Positions 33,293 through 42,311 of a stretch of DNA of 58,305 nt are shown piece after piece (the stretch's first letter is position 1; each line of letters begins with the position of its first letter). The translations under genes and the position numbers were made by a program. The DNA is taken from positions 1 through 58,305 of the forward strand of contig CAZHSC010000011.1 in the NCBI GenBank assembly GCA_964534995.1, in the 5' to 3' direction. The stretch comes from JAJTFW01 sp964534995. GTDB lineage: Bacteria > Bacteroidota > Bacteroidia > AKYH767-A > OLB10. Below the pieces are notes generated by a model, which did no database searches, was not told the origin of the DNA, and saw only the letters and a program-made list of their open reading frames with translations.

Positions 33293-35422
33293 ATGAAAAC
33301 ATACGATGAAAAACACATTAAAAACATCGCGCTCATTGGCTCCGCGAAAAGCGGCAAGACCACACTTGCCGAAACCATGTTATTTGAAGCCGGAATTACC
33401 AACAGGAGAGGAACGGTAGAGGAGAAGAACACCCTTTCAGACTACCACGAAATTGAACATGAAAGGGGAAGTTCTGTTTACGCCACCCCCTTACATACCG
33501 AATGGAAAGATTACAAAATAAATATTATTGATACCCCGGGACTGGATGACTTTATTGGGGAAGTTGTTGCCGCCATCCGCGTTTGTGATACCGCCGTGAT
33601 CTTGCTAAATGCCCAGCATGGCGTGGAAATCGGAACTGAAATCATTTTTGACTACGTTGACAAGTATCAACGCCCAACCATTTTAGCCATCAACCAACTC
33701 GACCATGAAAAGGCAGATTTTCAAAATACGCTGGAAGAGGCTAAGAATTTTTTTGGTCCCGCTGTGACCCTAATGCAATATCCGGTGGCCACAGGAACCG
33801 GTTTTAACGCGATCATCGATTTGCTGAAAATGACCATGTATAAATTCCCGGTTACAGGAGGGAAACCGGAAAAACTACCTATACCGGAGTCGGAGCTGGA
33901 GAGGGCTAATAAATTGCACAATGAACTGGTGGAGAAAGCTGCGGAAAACGATGAAAAGCTGATGGAGATGTACTTCGAAAAAGGCAATCTCGATGAAGAT
34001 GAGCTAAGGCAAGGTCTTAAATTGGGTATGATGAACCATCATGTTTTTCCGGTATTCTGTATTTCCGCAAAGAAAGACATGGGCAGCGGACGATTGATGG
34101 GATTCATCGATAATGTAGCGCCATCGGCGGTAGATATGCCTGCCGAAATTTTAGAAGATGGTACCGAAATAAAATGTAATCCTGATGCTCCGACCAGACT
34201 ATTTATTTATAAAACCCTGGTAGAACCCCACCTTGGAAAATTATCACTTTTTAAAGTAATGTCAGGTGAATTAAAGCCAGGTCAGGACTTTTACAACGAT
34301 AAGAGCGGAACCACCGAACGCATTGCCCAATTGTTCATTCTGGATGGAAAGAACCGGAACCCTGTTGACAGTCTTAAAGCGGGAGATATTGGTGCCACCC
34401 TTAAACTTAAAAACACACGCACCTCTGATACACTCAATGCCAGGGGAGCCAGTGGAAATATTGATCCGATACATTTTCCGGAACCTAAAGTCCGTGTAGC
34501 GATTCTTGCGAAAAATAAAGCCGACGATGAAAAACTGGGTGAAGTGCTGTCCGAAATACATGCGGAGGACCCTACCATTGTTATACATTACGATAAAGAA
34601 ATCCGACAATTACTTATATATGCCCAGGGCGACCTTCATCTTGCTGTAACCAAGTGGCGACTTCAACATGTATATAAAATGGAGGTTGAATTTGAAAAGC
34701 CCCGCATTCCCTACAGAGAAACAATTCAAAAAATCGCCGAAGCTTCCTATCGTCACAAGAAGCAATCGGGGGGCGCCGGTCAGTTTGGGGAAGTGTATCT
34801 CCGCATTGAACCTTTTTATGACGGTATGCCTAACCCAAAAGACCTGACTGTGCGCGACACAGAAATTCATGATTTACCCTGGGGAGGAAAAATGGTATTT
34901 CTTAATTGTATTACCGGAGGTGTCATTGATTCCAGGTTTATGCCCAGTATTGTAAAAGGGGTCATGGAAAAGATGTCGGAAGGTCCATTGACAGGTTCTT
35001 ATGTACGGGATGTTCGAGTGGCGGTATATGATGGAAAAATGCATCCGGTTGACTCTAACGATATCAGTTTTAAAATCGCCGGAATGATGGCATTTAAAGA
35101 AGCATTTCATGCAGCTGAACCGCAATTGCTGGAACCAATTTATGACGTAGAAACAGAGGCTCCCGAACAGGTAATGGGTGATGTTATGAGCGAACTTCAA
35201 ACCAGGCGTAGTATCATTATGGGAATGGACAGCCGTAACGGTTATCAGGTTGTAAAGGCAAAAACACCTTTGGCCGAACTGGATAAATTCAATACCGCAT
35301 TACGAAGCATTGCTCAGGGAAGGGCAAGGGTTAAAGCTAATTTTGCCGAGTATGCGCCTGTACCCGGAGAATTGCAAAAGAAACTGACGGAAGAATACAA
35401 AAAATCAGAGCAGGAATTATAA
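33293..35422 (+). CDS. Elongation factor G paralogue with degenerate GTPase motifs
   Basis: A 709-aa EF-G-like protein with the usual five domains. The G domain deviates: G1 is GSAKSGKT (16-23), the switch-I RGIT is RGSS (58-61), G3 is DTPGL with Leu84 where canonical EF-G has the catalytic His, and G4 is NQLD (134-137) rather than NKxD. Domain IV has QSGGAGQFGEV. In Bacteroides an EF-G paralogue (EF-G2) without GTPase activity is reported to support translation in starvation; this gene fits that type by motif. The frame extends upstream to 33164, but the ATG at 33293 gives the family N terminus. The canonical fusA is not in the window. Confidence 0.88.
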   Translation: MKTYDEKHIKNIALIGSAKSGKTTLAETMLFEAGITNRRGTVEEKNTLSDYHEIEHERGSSVYATPLHTEWKDYKINIIDTPGLDDFIGEVVAAIRVCDTAVILLNAQHGVEIGTEIIFDYVDKYQRPTILAINQLDHEKADFQNTLEEAKNFFGPAVTLMQYPVATGTGFNAIIDLLKMTMYKFPVTGGKPEKLPIPESELERANKLHNELVEKAAENDEKLMEMYFEKGNLDEDELRQGLKLGMMNHHVFPVFCISAKKDMGSGRLMGFIDNVAPSAVDMPAEILEDGTEIKCNPDAPTRLFIYKTLVEPHLGKLSLFKVMSGELKPGQDFYNDKSGTTERIAQLFILDGKNRNPVDSLKAGDIGATLKLKNTRTSDTLNARGASGNIDPIHFPEPKVRVAILAKNKADDEKLGEVLSEIHAEDPTIVIHYDKEIRQLLIYAQGDLHLAVTKWRLQHVYKMEVEFEKPRIPYRETIQKIAEASYRHKKQSGGAGQFGEVYLRIEPFYDGMPNPKDLTVRDTEIHDLPWGGKMVFLNCITGGVIDSRFMPSIVKGVMEKMSEGPLTGSYVRDVRVAVYDGKMHPVDSNDISFKIAGMMAFKEAFHAAEPQLLEPIYDVETEAPEQVMGDVMSELQTRRSIIMGMDSRNGYQVVKAKTPLAELDKFNTALRSIAQGRARVKANFAEYAPVPGELQKKLTEEYKKSEQEL

Positions 35423-35559
35423 CCCTCAGTTTTTGTTTAAAATTGATATAAGTTTAATTCGGCGCAAGGTCAGCATAGCAGGAAATTCATAGTTAATAGT
35501 CTTTAAACATATAACTAAATCAAACACTCAGTGTATTTTCAATTCCCGGCGTGTAGGAT

Positions 35560-35594
35560 AAAGGGCAGGAAAAAATCAACCTGCCCTTTTCCTT
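35560..35594 (+). terminator. Rho-independent terminator
   Basis: A 10-bp perfect stem AAAGGGCAGG/CCTGCCCTTT (35560-35569 with 35580-35589, 10-nt loop) followed by TCCTT. It lies 137 bp after the EF-G paralogue stop, leaving a long 3' region or ending a small separate transcript. Confidence 0.7.
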
Positions 35595-35713
35595 ATTCGC
35601 AAATATTAATTACTCAACACACTAATTAACAACTGTTTAGATTGTTAATATAAATAACATTTGTACGTTAACAAAGAAACTGGGCGCCTTGCTGTAAAAA
35701 GAAACAAAGCAGG

Positions 35714-35721
35714 TAATATTG
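35714..35721 (+). promoter_or_regulatory. Variant -7 box TAATATTG
   Basis: One mismatch to TAnnTTTG, ending 15 nt before the ATG at 35737. Its TTG (35719) is in frame with the next gene and is a likely false start. Confidence 0.4.
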
Positions 35722-35736
35722 TATAAGCCTGACAAA

Positions 35737-36594
35737 ATGGATAACCCGGAATTAAAAGCGCTCATAAGTTTGCTGGATGATACAGACCAGGAAATCTATG
35801 GACAAATAGAGGAAAAACTCATCAGTATGGGAAATAATGTTATCCCATTTTTAGAGGATGCGTGGTCCAATGCTTTTGATCCGATTTTACAACAGCGTAT
35901 CGCTTATATTGTACACAAAATACAATTCGACACCCTCCTTGAGGATTTAAAACTCTGGATTCATACCGCGGATGAAAATCTCTTTGATGGTGCCATTTTA
36001 GTAGCCCGTTATCAGTATCCTGAACTGGATAAGGAAAAAATAAGTGCCTTTATTGCCCAGATAAAAAAGGATATCTGGCTCGAGCTGAATGAGAATCTCA
36101 CCGCTTTGGAGCAGGTTAACATAATTAATCATATTTTTTTTACTAAATATGGTTTTAGCGGTAACACAACTAATTATCACGCCCCGCAAAACTCATATAT
36201 CAATTGTGTCATTGAAAGCAAAAAAGGAAATCCTCTTGCTTTGTCAATCCTTTATTTACTCGTTGCCCAATCACTGGGCTTGCCTGTATATGGGGTAAAC
36301 CTTCCTGAGCACTTCATTTTAACTTACCTTGAAGTGAGGGAAGGGGAAGAAGGGAATACAGGAAAAATATTATTTTACATCAATCCCTTCAGTAAAGGCT
36401 CTGTGTTTGGCAAAAGTGACATCGACCAATTCATTAAAAAATTAAATCTGGATCCTCAGAACAGCTATTACAAACCTTGTACAAACAGGGAAATGATAGT
36501 AAGGATGTTAAGAAATTTAACTTTTTCATATCAGAAACTCGGAGATACTGAAAAAGTGGAAGAGCTGAATCAAATGATTGCTCTCTTTGTATAG
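35737..36594 (+). CDS. SirB1/transglutaminase-like protein
   Basis: A 285-aa cytoplasmic protein of the SirB1 / transglutaminase-like (Transglut_core2) family. The N-terminal 100 residues are helical; YINCVIESKKGNPLALSILYLLVAQSLGLPVYGVNLPEHFILTY is the family core, with Cys, His and the GNPLALS signature. Function in bacteria is not established. The ATG at 35737 is preferred to the in-frame TTG at 35719. It converges with the last gene of the polysaccharide locus. Confidence 0.82.
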   Translation: MDNPELKALISLLDDTDQEIYGQIEEKLISMGNNVIPFLEDAWSNAFDPILQQRIAYIVHKIQFDTLLEDLKLWIHTADENLFDGAILVARYQYPELDKEKISAFIAQIKKDIWLELNENLTALEQVNIINHIFFTKYGFSGNTTNYHAPQNSYINCVIESKKGNPLALSILYLLVAQSLGLPVYGVNLPEHFILTYLEVREGEEGNTGKILFYINPFSKGSVFGKSDIDQFIKKLNLDPQNSYYKPCTNREMIVRMLRNLTFSYQKLGDTEKVEELNQMIALFV

Positions 36595-36665
36595 GTTGTT
36601 GCAACCTGATTTTTTTTATTCATAACCTGAGTCATCTCAAATTCACTGGCAGAAAATCCGGATAC

Positions 36666-37256
36666 CTACCGGCAAATTATTTTTAAAATGGTTTTATAAA
36701 GAATCCTGATATCGGTAATAGTGCTTTGCTCCCTGATGTATTTTGCGTTAAGTTGAAGTTTCGCGGGCATGATTTCATTAATATAAACCGATTCAGGGTC
36801 GGTTGCATTACCCAGTAGTTCATTTTCCCTGGCGTATTCAATGGATGCGAAATCAGTGATACCAGGCTTTACCTGTAAAACGGTCAATTGCTCTTCCGTA
36901 TATAAGTCTACGTATTTTTTCACTTCCGGTCGGGGACCAACCAGGCTCATTTCACCTGAAATCACATTAAACAATTGAGGAAGTTCATCCATTTTAAATT
37001 TCCTGAGGAAATAACCGATTTTTGTAACTCGCGGATCCCTGCCACCAACTGTTAACAATCCTTTTTTATCGGAATTGATGTGCATGGTTCTGAATTTAAT
37101 AATCCGGAAAGGAACACCGTTCATCCCGATGCGTTCCTGCAAATAAAAGACAGAACCCTTACTATCAAGTTTTATTGATACTCCAATTAAAAACAACAGC
37201 GGGGAAATAATCACCGTGATGATACAACTGATGACCAGGTCAATAACCCTTTTCAT
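36666..37256 (-). CDS. Initiating sugar-phosphate transferase (PglC/WcaJ type)
   Basis: A 196-aa monotopic phosphoglycosyltransferase that moves a sugar-1-phosphate from a UDP-sugar to undecaprenyl phosphate, the first membrane step of glycan assembly. One N-terminal reentrant helix (about 3-28), then SKGSVFYLQERIG, FRIIKFRTM, and the catalytic region LRKFKMDELPQLFNVISGEMSLVGPRP. The short length matches PglC-like minimal enzymes rather than WbaP. It is the last gene of the locus, 13 bp after the aminotransferase. Confidence 0.92.
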   Translation of the reverse strand: MKRVIDLVISCIITVIISPLLFLIGVSIKLDSKGSVFYLQERIGMNGVPFRIIKFRTMHINSDKKGLLTVGGRDPRVTKIGYFLRKFKMDELPQLFNVISGEMSLVGPRPEVKKYVDLYTEEQLTVLQVKPGITDFASIEYARENELLGNATDPESVYINEIMPAKLQLNAKYIREQSTITDIRILYKTILKIICR

Positions 37257-37269
37257 AATAAATCAAAAA

Positions 37270-38505
37270 TTATAAAAGATGTTTTTCCACAGATTTCACA
37301 ACTGCTGCTATCACACGTTCTAAATCTTCGGCCTGCAGACCATAAAAAACCGGTAAAGAAATTTCACGGCTGTAACTATCATATGAAACAGGATAATCCT
37401 TTATGTCATATCCCAGATTTTTATAATAAGAAAGCATGGGAATAGGAATAAAATGAACATTTACACTAACATCTTCATTAAACACCGATTGAATAATCGC
37501 ATCTCTCTGAACTTCTGTAATTCCTTTGATTCTTAGAGGAAAAAGGTGATAAGAACTTTCACGCTCATTGTCCTTTAAAACAGGCAGCTCGGCCCATGGG
37601 TATTGTTTCAGGGAATGATAATAATAGTCACAGATCTGTTTTCGCTTTATCAGGGTATCAACTTCATATCTCCTTAATTCAACAAGTCCGATGGCCGCCA
37701 TCAGGTCGGTCATATTACATTTAAAACCCGCTTCAATGATATCGTACTTCCAGTTCCCTTTCTGCATTTTAGCCAGAGCATCTTTGTTCTGACCATGAAG
37801 GGTAAAGATGCACAGGTATTTGTAAACTTCCTCGTTGTCAAAAGGTGCAGGCAAATCAAGCGCAATAGCCCCCCCTTCGGCAGTAGTAAGGTTTTTTACC
37901 GCATGAAATGAAAATACAGAAACATCTGCCAGCACTCCGGTACGTTTTCCCTGAAATTTCGCGCCCAGTGAATGTGCTGCATCGGCCAATACTAAAATAC
38001 GTCCCAATTGCTCCTGAACCTTTCCTTCAGGAATGAATTTTGATTTGATATCCTCACTTTTCACGAGCTCCATCAGGGACAAATAGTTGCAGGGAAGCCC
38101 GCTAAAATCAACGGGCATAATTACTTTGGTATGCCGCGTAATGGCTTTCTCCAATGCCGCGAGATTGATATTAAAATCATCAGGGTTCACATCAACCAAG
38201 ACCGGTCTTGCACCACAATGAACCACTACATTGGCTGTGGCCGAATAAGTATATGCCGGAAGAATTACTTCATCACCCTTGCCTACTCCAAACCAACGAA
38301 GCATAATTTCAAGGCCAGCAGTAGCTGAATTCAGGCATAGTGTTGCCTGATTGCCATTGTAAGCACTTAACTCCTTTTCAAATTGCTTGGTCCTTGGACC
38401 AGTAGTTATCCAACCCGATTTTAAGGCGGCCGTAACCTCTTCAATGATTAAATCATCAATACGGGGTGGTGAGAAGGGTATAAGGGTCATAGCATCAACG
38501 AACAT
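37270..38505 (-). CDS. DegT/DnrJ/EryC1/StrS aminotransferase
   Basis: A 411-aa PLP-dependent sugar aminotransferase. The PLP lysine is Lys204 in FSFHAVKNLTTAEGGA; LNSATAGLE and ILPAYTYSATAN are the cofactor-binding segments. It probably aminates a 4-keto-UDP-sugar (PglE-like), feeding the phosphoglycosyltransferase next to it. The needed 4,6-dehydratase and a PglD-type acetyltransferase next to it are absent from the window. Start may be ATG 38505 or the in-frame ATG 38490, which gives the more usual N terminus (MTLIPFSPPRI). Confidence 0.9.
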   Translation of the reverse strand: MFVDAMTLIPFSPPRIDDLIIEEVTAALKSGWITTGPRTKQFEKELSAYNGNQATLCLNSATAGLEIMLRWFGVGKGDEVILPAYTYSATANVVVHCGARPVLVDVNPDDFNINLAALEKAITRHTKVIMPVDFSGLPCNYLSLMELVKSEDIKSKFIPEGKVQEQLGRILVLADAAHSLGAKFQGKRTGVLADVSVFSFHAVKNLTTAEGGAIALDLPAPFDNEEVYKYLCIFTLHGQNKDALAKMQKGNWKYDIIEAGFKCNMTDLMAAIGLVELRRYEVDTLIKRKQICDYYYHSLKQYPWAELPVLKDNERESSYHLFPLRIKGITEVQRDAIIQSVFNEDVSVNVHFIPIPMLSYYKNLGYDIKDYPVSYDSYSREISLPVFYGLQAEDLERVIAAVVKSVEKHLL

Positions 38506-38719
38506 TCAAAAATAAACATTCTGTAGGACAGATTACCCTTGTGTCCCCTTTAAATCTTTTGAAAAAGCAGACGTCCTGATACACTGGCAATCAAGGCTGG
38601 TCCCAGCCTGCTTTCAATTTGAATAATTGATACCCCGCGCCATATGGTAAATACAATGGCATAAAATATCTCAATTCCTAAAAATAATGCGGTCCATCAA
38701 AAACCAATACGGAAGTATG

Positions 38720-39976
38720 TTATAAACCATGCCGGGTAAGCGGCATAGTTCCCTCAGTTTTCATACTTAGGATTGAGAAAACAAAACTAAAAAACAAAGC
38801 GCCTTTCTGGACTTCAAAAATTGATTCCGTAATAGCATTCATGATGATGATGATAACGAATAAACGAAAGAGGAATGTTTGATTTTTCTTCCATCGTATC
38901 AACGGCATAACAAGGATACTTACCAGCATTAGTAATCCCATAATACCAAGTGCGAGCCAGGTTTGCAGAAACTGGTTGTGCGCGTTTAGCTTCTTCTCCA
39001 GTGCATAAGTAAAATTATGTTTCTGATAAGTTCTGATCAGCTCATCCTTAACATCTCCCGTACCGGTNNNNNNNNNNCCGGTACCCTCAAGCCAATTTAA
39101 TTCAAGCATTTCCATGCTTTCCCTCCAAATTTCAAGCCTGCCTGTGGTACTGTTGAATGCTGGAACCGCGTGATCCGGCGTTGAACCCGATATGGCGTCC
39201 TGCACCTGGCTAAACCTGTTATTGATATCGCGAAGTACAAAATAGGAGAGAGCGGTTAACAAAATAATACTAATGAAATACAGCCTTTTAATGTTAAGGA
39301 AATACCCTCTTCTCAGTAAGGTCAGTCCGGCAAAAATAAAGCTAAACAATGCCACCGCCTGTGCAGTTCGCGCGGAAAGAAGTATAATCTGAAAAAAAAG
39401 GAAAAAAATACCTGCGCTGTAAAACTTCAGATATTTTTCTTCCTTACTGTCTGCCATACTATTAAAAAGACAGAGTATAGCCATATTCATATACATGGAG
39501 AGATACGTTGGATGCATTAAAAGTGAACTGTAATCGATGTAAAAGAAGGATGTGAATTTTCCGCTTTCGATACTTTGAGAAGAAGCATGGACCAGCAACA
39601 TAAACCCGGTAAGAAGGCAACCGGCGCTAAATGACAGAAGTATTCTTTTAATATCCACACTTTCTAAACGTATGGTACCAATAATAACAGGCATTAGCAG
39701 AAATCCGGCTTTAATCTGTAAATCAAGTCCGGCATATTGGAAATTCTCGGTCCAAAACAAAGCAATTACATGCCATAAGTAAAACACGGGCATCAGCCAC
39801 AATACGGGCGAAGAGTGAAGTTCCGTCCATAGAAAATTTCGCTGCTCCGTGTCAATAAATCGCATTAACATAATTGCAATTACACAGGCAATTGACAATG
39901 TTTGAACAAAAGGCAGACAAAAAGCCGCAATGGCCAGAAGAAAAAATATCCATTTTTGAACTTTATTCCCTTTCAT
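38720..39976 (-). CDS. O-antigen polymerase/ligase (Wzy/WaaL-like), with scaffold gap
   Basis: A roughly 413-aa membrane protein (418 codons as written, including gap codons) with about 11 helices and the large periplasmic loop typical of O-antigen polymerases/ligases. The loop ends in a GTGTGDVKDEL motif that matches the family, interrupted by ten N at 39068-39077. The flanks share CCGGT, and merging them restores WLEGTGTGDVKDEL in frame. It either polymerises repeat units or ligates glycan; the two functions cannot be told apart by sequence. It lies 19 bp after a glycosyltransferase. Confidence 0.85.
   Translation of the reverse strand: MKGNKVQKWIFFLLAIAAFCLPFVQTLSIACVIAIMLMRFIDTEQRNFLWTELHSSPVLWLMPVFYLWHVIALFWTENFQYAGLDLQIKAGFLLMPVIIGTIRLESVDIKRILLSFSAGCLLTGFMLLVHASSQSIESGKFTSFFYIDYSSLLMHPTYLSMYMNMAILCLFNSMADSKEEKYLKFYSAGIFFLFFQIILLSARTAQAVALFSFIFAGLTLLRRGYFLNIKRLYFISIILLTALSYFVLRDINNRFSQVQDAISGSTPDHAVPAFNSTTGRLEIWRESMEMLELNWLEGTXXXXTGTGDVKDELIRTYQKHNFTYALEKKLNAHNQFLQTWLALGIMGLLMLVSILVMPLIRWKKNQTFLFRLFVIIIIMNAITESIFEVQKGALFFSFVFSILSMKTEGTMPLTRHGL
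39068..39077. other. Assembly gap (10 N)
   Basis: Ten N inside the polymerase/ligase gene. Left flank ends in CCGGT and right flank begins with CCGGT, which suggests an overlap of 5 bp rather than missing bases. Confidence 0.9.
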
Positions 39977-39995
39977 GTTGTAATCCTGTCATTTT

Positions 39996-41216
39996 TTATG
40001 AGACTTGTTCAACAGCTTTCAGCCAATCGGCACAAATATTCATTCTTATAAAAGACTTTTCTACCAGTACTTTTCCATTGACGCCCATCTTTCGGGCTAT
40101 ATCGGGATGGGTAGCCAGATATATTGCGGCTTTACTCATGGCAAGCGCATCTTCCGGTTCGCAGTAAATACCACAATTGCCTTCATCAATGAAAAGTTGT
40201 TTTGCTTCTCCGTCAACTGCAAGAATTACCGGCTTTTTGAGGGCCAGGTTTTCAAAGATTTTTGAAGGGATTGCACCCAGAAAGAGGTCCATCTTCTTTA
40301 AAGGAATAACCGCTGCGTCTACTGCCTGAATTATTAATGGAACCTCTTCCCTGGGAACCAGGTTCAGGAAGTAAACATTGTCCAACTTTTCATCCTGCTT
40401 CCTTTGCATCAATCTTTCTTTCTCCGGCCCTTCTCCCAGAAGAAGAAATTTCACTTTCATTTCCGCAGGCACTTTTGCTGCAGCATCAAGAATGACATCC
40501 AACCCCTGGGCCAAACCCAGAATCCCTGCATACAACACCAGGAAATCATCTTCTGCAAAACCCATCATTGTCCTTCTGTTCACATCCGGCTTACTATTAA
40601 AAATGGAAGGATCGACACCATTGGGCAACCAATGCACCGGTTTATCCGGAAATCTGGATTTAATATTCTTTACAATGCCTTGCGTTTGACCAGTAACCAT
40701 AAATGATTTCTTATACAGAAATTCCTCCAGACGTGTGGCCAGCTTTAGGAATAAGCGATTCTTAATAACACCCAGCTTTTCTGCCGATTCAGGCCAAAGG
40801 TCGCTTACATTAAATACCAATCTGGCCTTTTTCTTTTTACTGATCCACCAGGCACTCAAACCCAGGAAAAGAGGAGGAGATTCACACATAACCAGGTCAA
40901 ATCTGGCTGGCAACTTTCCAGATACCACCAAGGACGAAAAAGTAAATGAAAAATAATTCAGCAGCCTTGATATAACAGATCTGTTTTTACTTACATAAAT
41001 CCATGACCTGTACACATCAATACCATCCATTTTCTCTCTGGTAAACCATTTGCCCTTATAGGCCGGATGCAACTCCATAGCCGGGTAATTGGGCATGGCT
41101 GTCAGGATACACACCGCATGTCCCAATTTTTTTAATTCACGCGCCAAACCACTTAACCTGTTTTGTGGAGCACCTGTTTCCGGTGGATAATATTGTGTCA
41201 GTATAAGAATATTCAC
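39996..41216 (-). CDS. WbuB-like family 4 glycosyltransferase
   Basis: A 406-aa GT-B enzyme of the WbuB type, which adds sugars such as L-FucNAc to lipid-linked O-antigen precursors. N terminus ILTQYYPPETGAPQNRLSGLA and TAMPNYP are characteristic, and the donor-binding half has LLGEGPEKERL and IPSKIFENLALKKPVI. Donor is not determined. It starts 4 bp after the epimerase gene. Confidence 0.88.
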   Translation of the reverse strand: MNILILTQYYPPETGAPQNRLSGLARELKKLGHAVCILTAMPNYPAMELHPAYKGKWFTREKMDGIDVYRSWIYVSKNRSVISRLLNYFSFTFSSLVVSGKLPARFDLVMCESPPLFLGLSAWWISKKKKARLVFNVSDLWPESAEKLGVIKNRLFLKLATRLEEFLYKKSFMVTGQTQGIVKNIKSRFPDKPVHWLPNGVDPSIFNSKPDVNRRTMMGFAEDDFLVLYAGILGLAQGLDVILDAAAKVPAEMKVKFLLLGEGPEKERLMQRKQDEKLDNVYFLNLVPREEVPLIIQAVDAAVIPLKKMDLFLGAIPSKIFENLALKKPVILAVDGEAKQLFIDEGNCGIYCEPEDALAMSKAAIYLATHPDIARKMGVNGKVLVEKSFIRMNICADWLKAVEQVS

Positions 41217-41220
41217 AAGA

Positions 41221-42288
41221 TCATCCTATTAATTCTTTAACAATTTTTTCCGCGGCTTTGCCACCACCATACAAATCCGCTGTAAAATCCGATTGTTTAA
41301 CTTTCATTTCCTTCCAGGCTTTTAATATCCCTTCTGCATTTGTGCCGGCCAGTTGATTATACCCACCATTTACAAGTTCTACCCATTCGGTCTCATCCCT
41401 GAGGGTGACACAATGTTTCTCAAAGAAAAAAGCTTCTTTCTGCAATCCGCCGCTATCGGTGATAACCAATGAGGTATGTTTAAGCAATTCCAGCATATCG
41501 AAGTAACCAACGGGATCAATTATTTTTCCGGGCACTTTCAAACCCATCTCTTCAATTACTTTACGTGTCCTCGGATGCAAGGGAATAAGAAGGGTAATTT
41601 CTTCATTTATCTCGGTCAATGCTTGCAGTATATTTTTCAAACGCTTGATATGATCCGTATTCTCTGCCCGGTGAAGGGTACATAAAACAAATTCACCCAG
41701 GTCAAGTTCCTTGATGATCCTGGAGCGGAATGCTGATTTTTTAGCATAATATAAGGCGGCGTCCTGCATTACATCACCCGACAAGATAACTTTTGAATCA
41801 TGGTGAGGTAATCCTTCCTGTTGCAGGTTATTCACCGCAGTTTCCGTCGGACAAAATAAATAACTGGATATCCGGTCGGTCAGTATCCTGTTCACCTCTT
41901 CGGGCATCCGCATATTAAAGGAACGCAATCCGGATTCAACATGTGCTACTGGTATATGCAACTTCACTGCTGCAAGAGCCCCGGCCAGTGTCGAATTTGT
42001 ATCACCATATACCAAGACGAGGTCAGGTTTTTCACTCTTATATAACGACTCAAGGCCCTCCAGCATTTGGCCAGTCATGGCGCCATGTCCTTTTCCATGA
42101 ATACCTAAATTACAGGCAGGATGGGGGATTTCCATTTCTTTAAAAAAAACATCTGACATATTCTGATCATGATGCTGGCCGGTATGTATGATTTTTTCTT
42201 CCACAGCCGGACGGAGGGAGAAGGCCCTGCTCACAACCGCCGCTTTGACAAATTGTGGCCTGGCCCCCACAATGGTAAATACTTTCAT
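41221..42288 (-). CDS. wecB: UDP-N-acetylglucosamine 2-epimerase (non-hydrolysing)
   Basis: A 355-aa enzyme interconverting UDP-GlcNAc and UDP-ManNAc. MKVFTIVGARPQFVKAA at the start, TGQHHDQNMSDVFF, VYGDTNSTLAGALAA, HVESGLRSF, MPEEVNR and TDSGGLQKEAFF are all family motifs. Its presence suggests that ManNAc or a derivative (e.g. ManNAcA, FucNAc in related pathways) is in the glycan. It is placed between two glycosyltransferase genes, 23 and 4 bp away. Confidence 0.93.
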   Translation of the reverse strand: MKVFTIVGARPQFVKAAVVSRAFSLRPAVEEKIIHTGQHHDQNMSDVFFKEMEIPHPACNLGIHGKGHGAMTGQMLEGLESLYKSEKPDLVLVYGDTNSTLAGALAAVKLHIPVAHVESGLRSFNMRMPEEVNRILTDRISSYLFCPTETAVNNLQQEGLPHHDSKVILSGDVMQDAALYYAKKSAFRSRIIKELDLGEFVLCTLHRAENTDHIKRLKNILQALTEINEEITLLIPLHPRTRKVIEEMGLKVPGKIIDPVGYFDMLELLKHTSLVITDSGGLQKEAFFFEKHCVTLRDETEWVELVNGGYNQLAGTNAEGILKAWKEMKVKQSDFTADLYGGGKAAEKIVKELIG

Positions 42289-42311
42289 CGTAATATTTAT
42301 AAACTGTTGGT

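Larger units (their letters stand above)
35423..35736. other. 314-bp intergenic region
   Basis: Between the EF-G paralogue and the SirB1-like gene. It holds a hairpin terminator (35560-35594) and a variant -7 box near its right end. I see no coding sequence, riboswitch or repeat in the remainder. Confidence 0.6.

Noticed and set aside
38506..38719. A 214-bp gap in the glycan locus with a minus-strand open stretch of about 48 codons of hydrophobic residues
   Set aside because: There is no ATG start, the frame is bounded by close stops, and the translation resembles no known protein; chance or an unrecognisable remnant is as likely.
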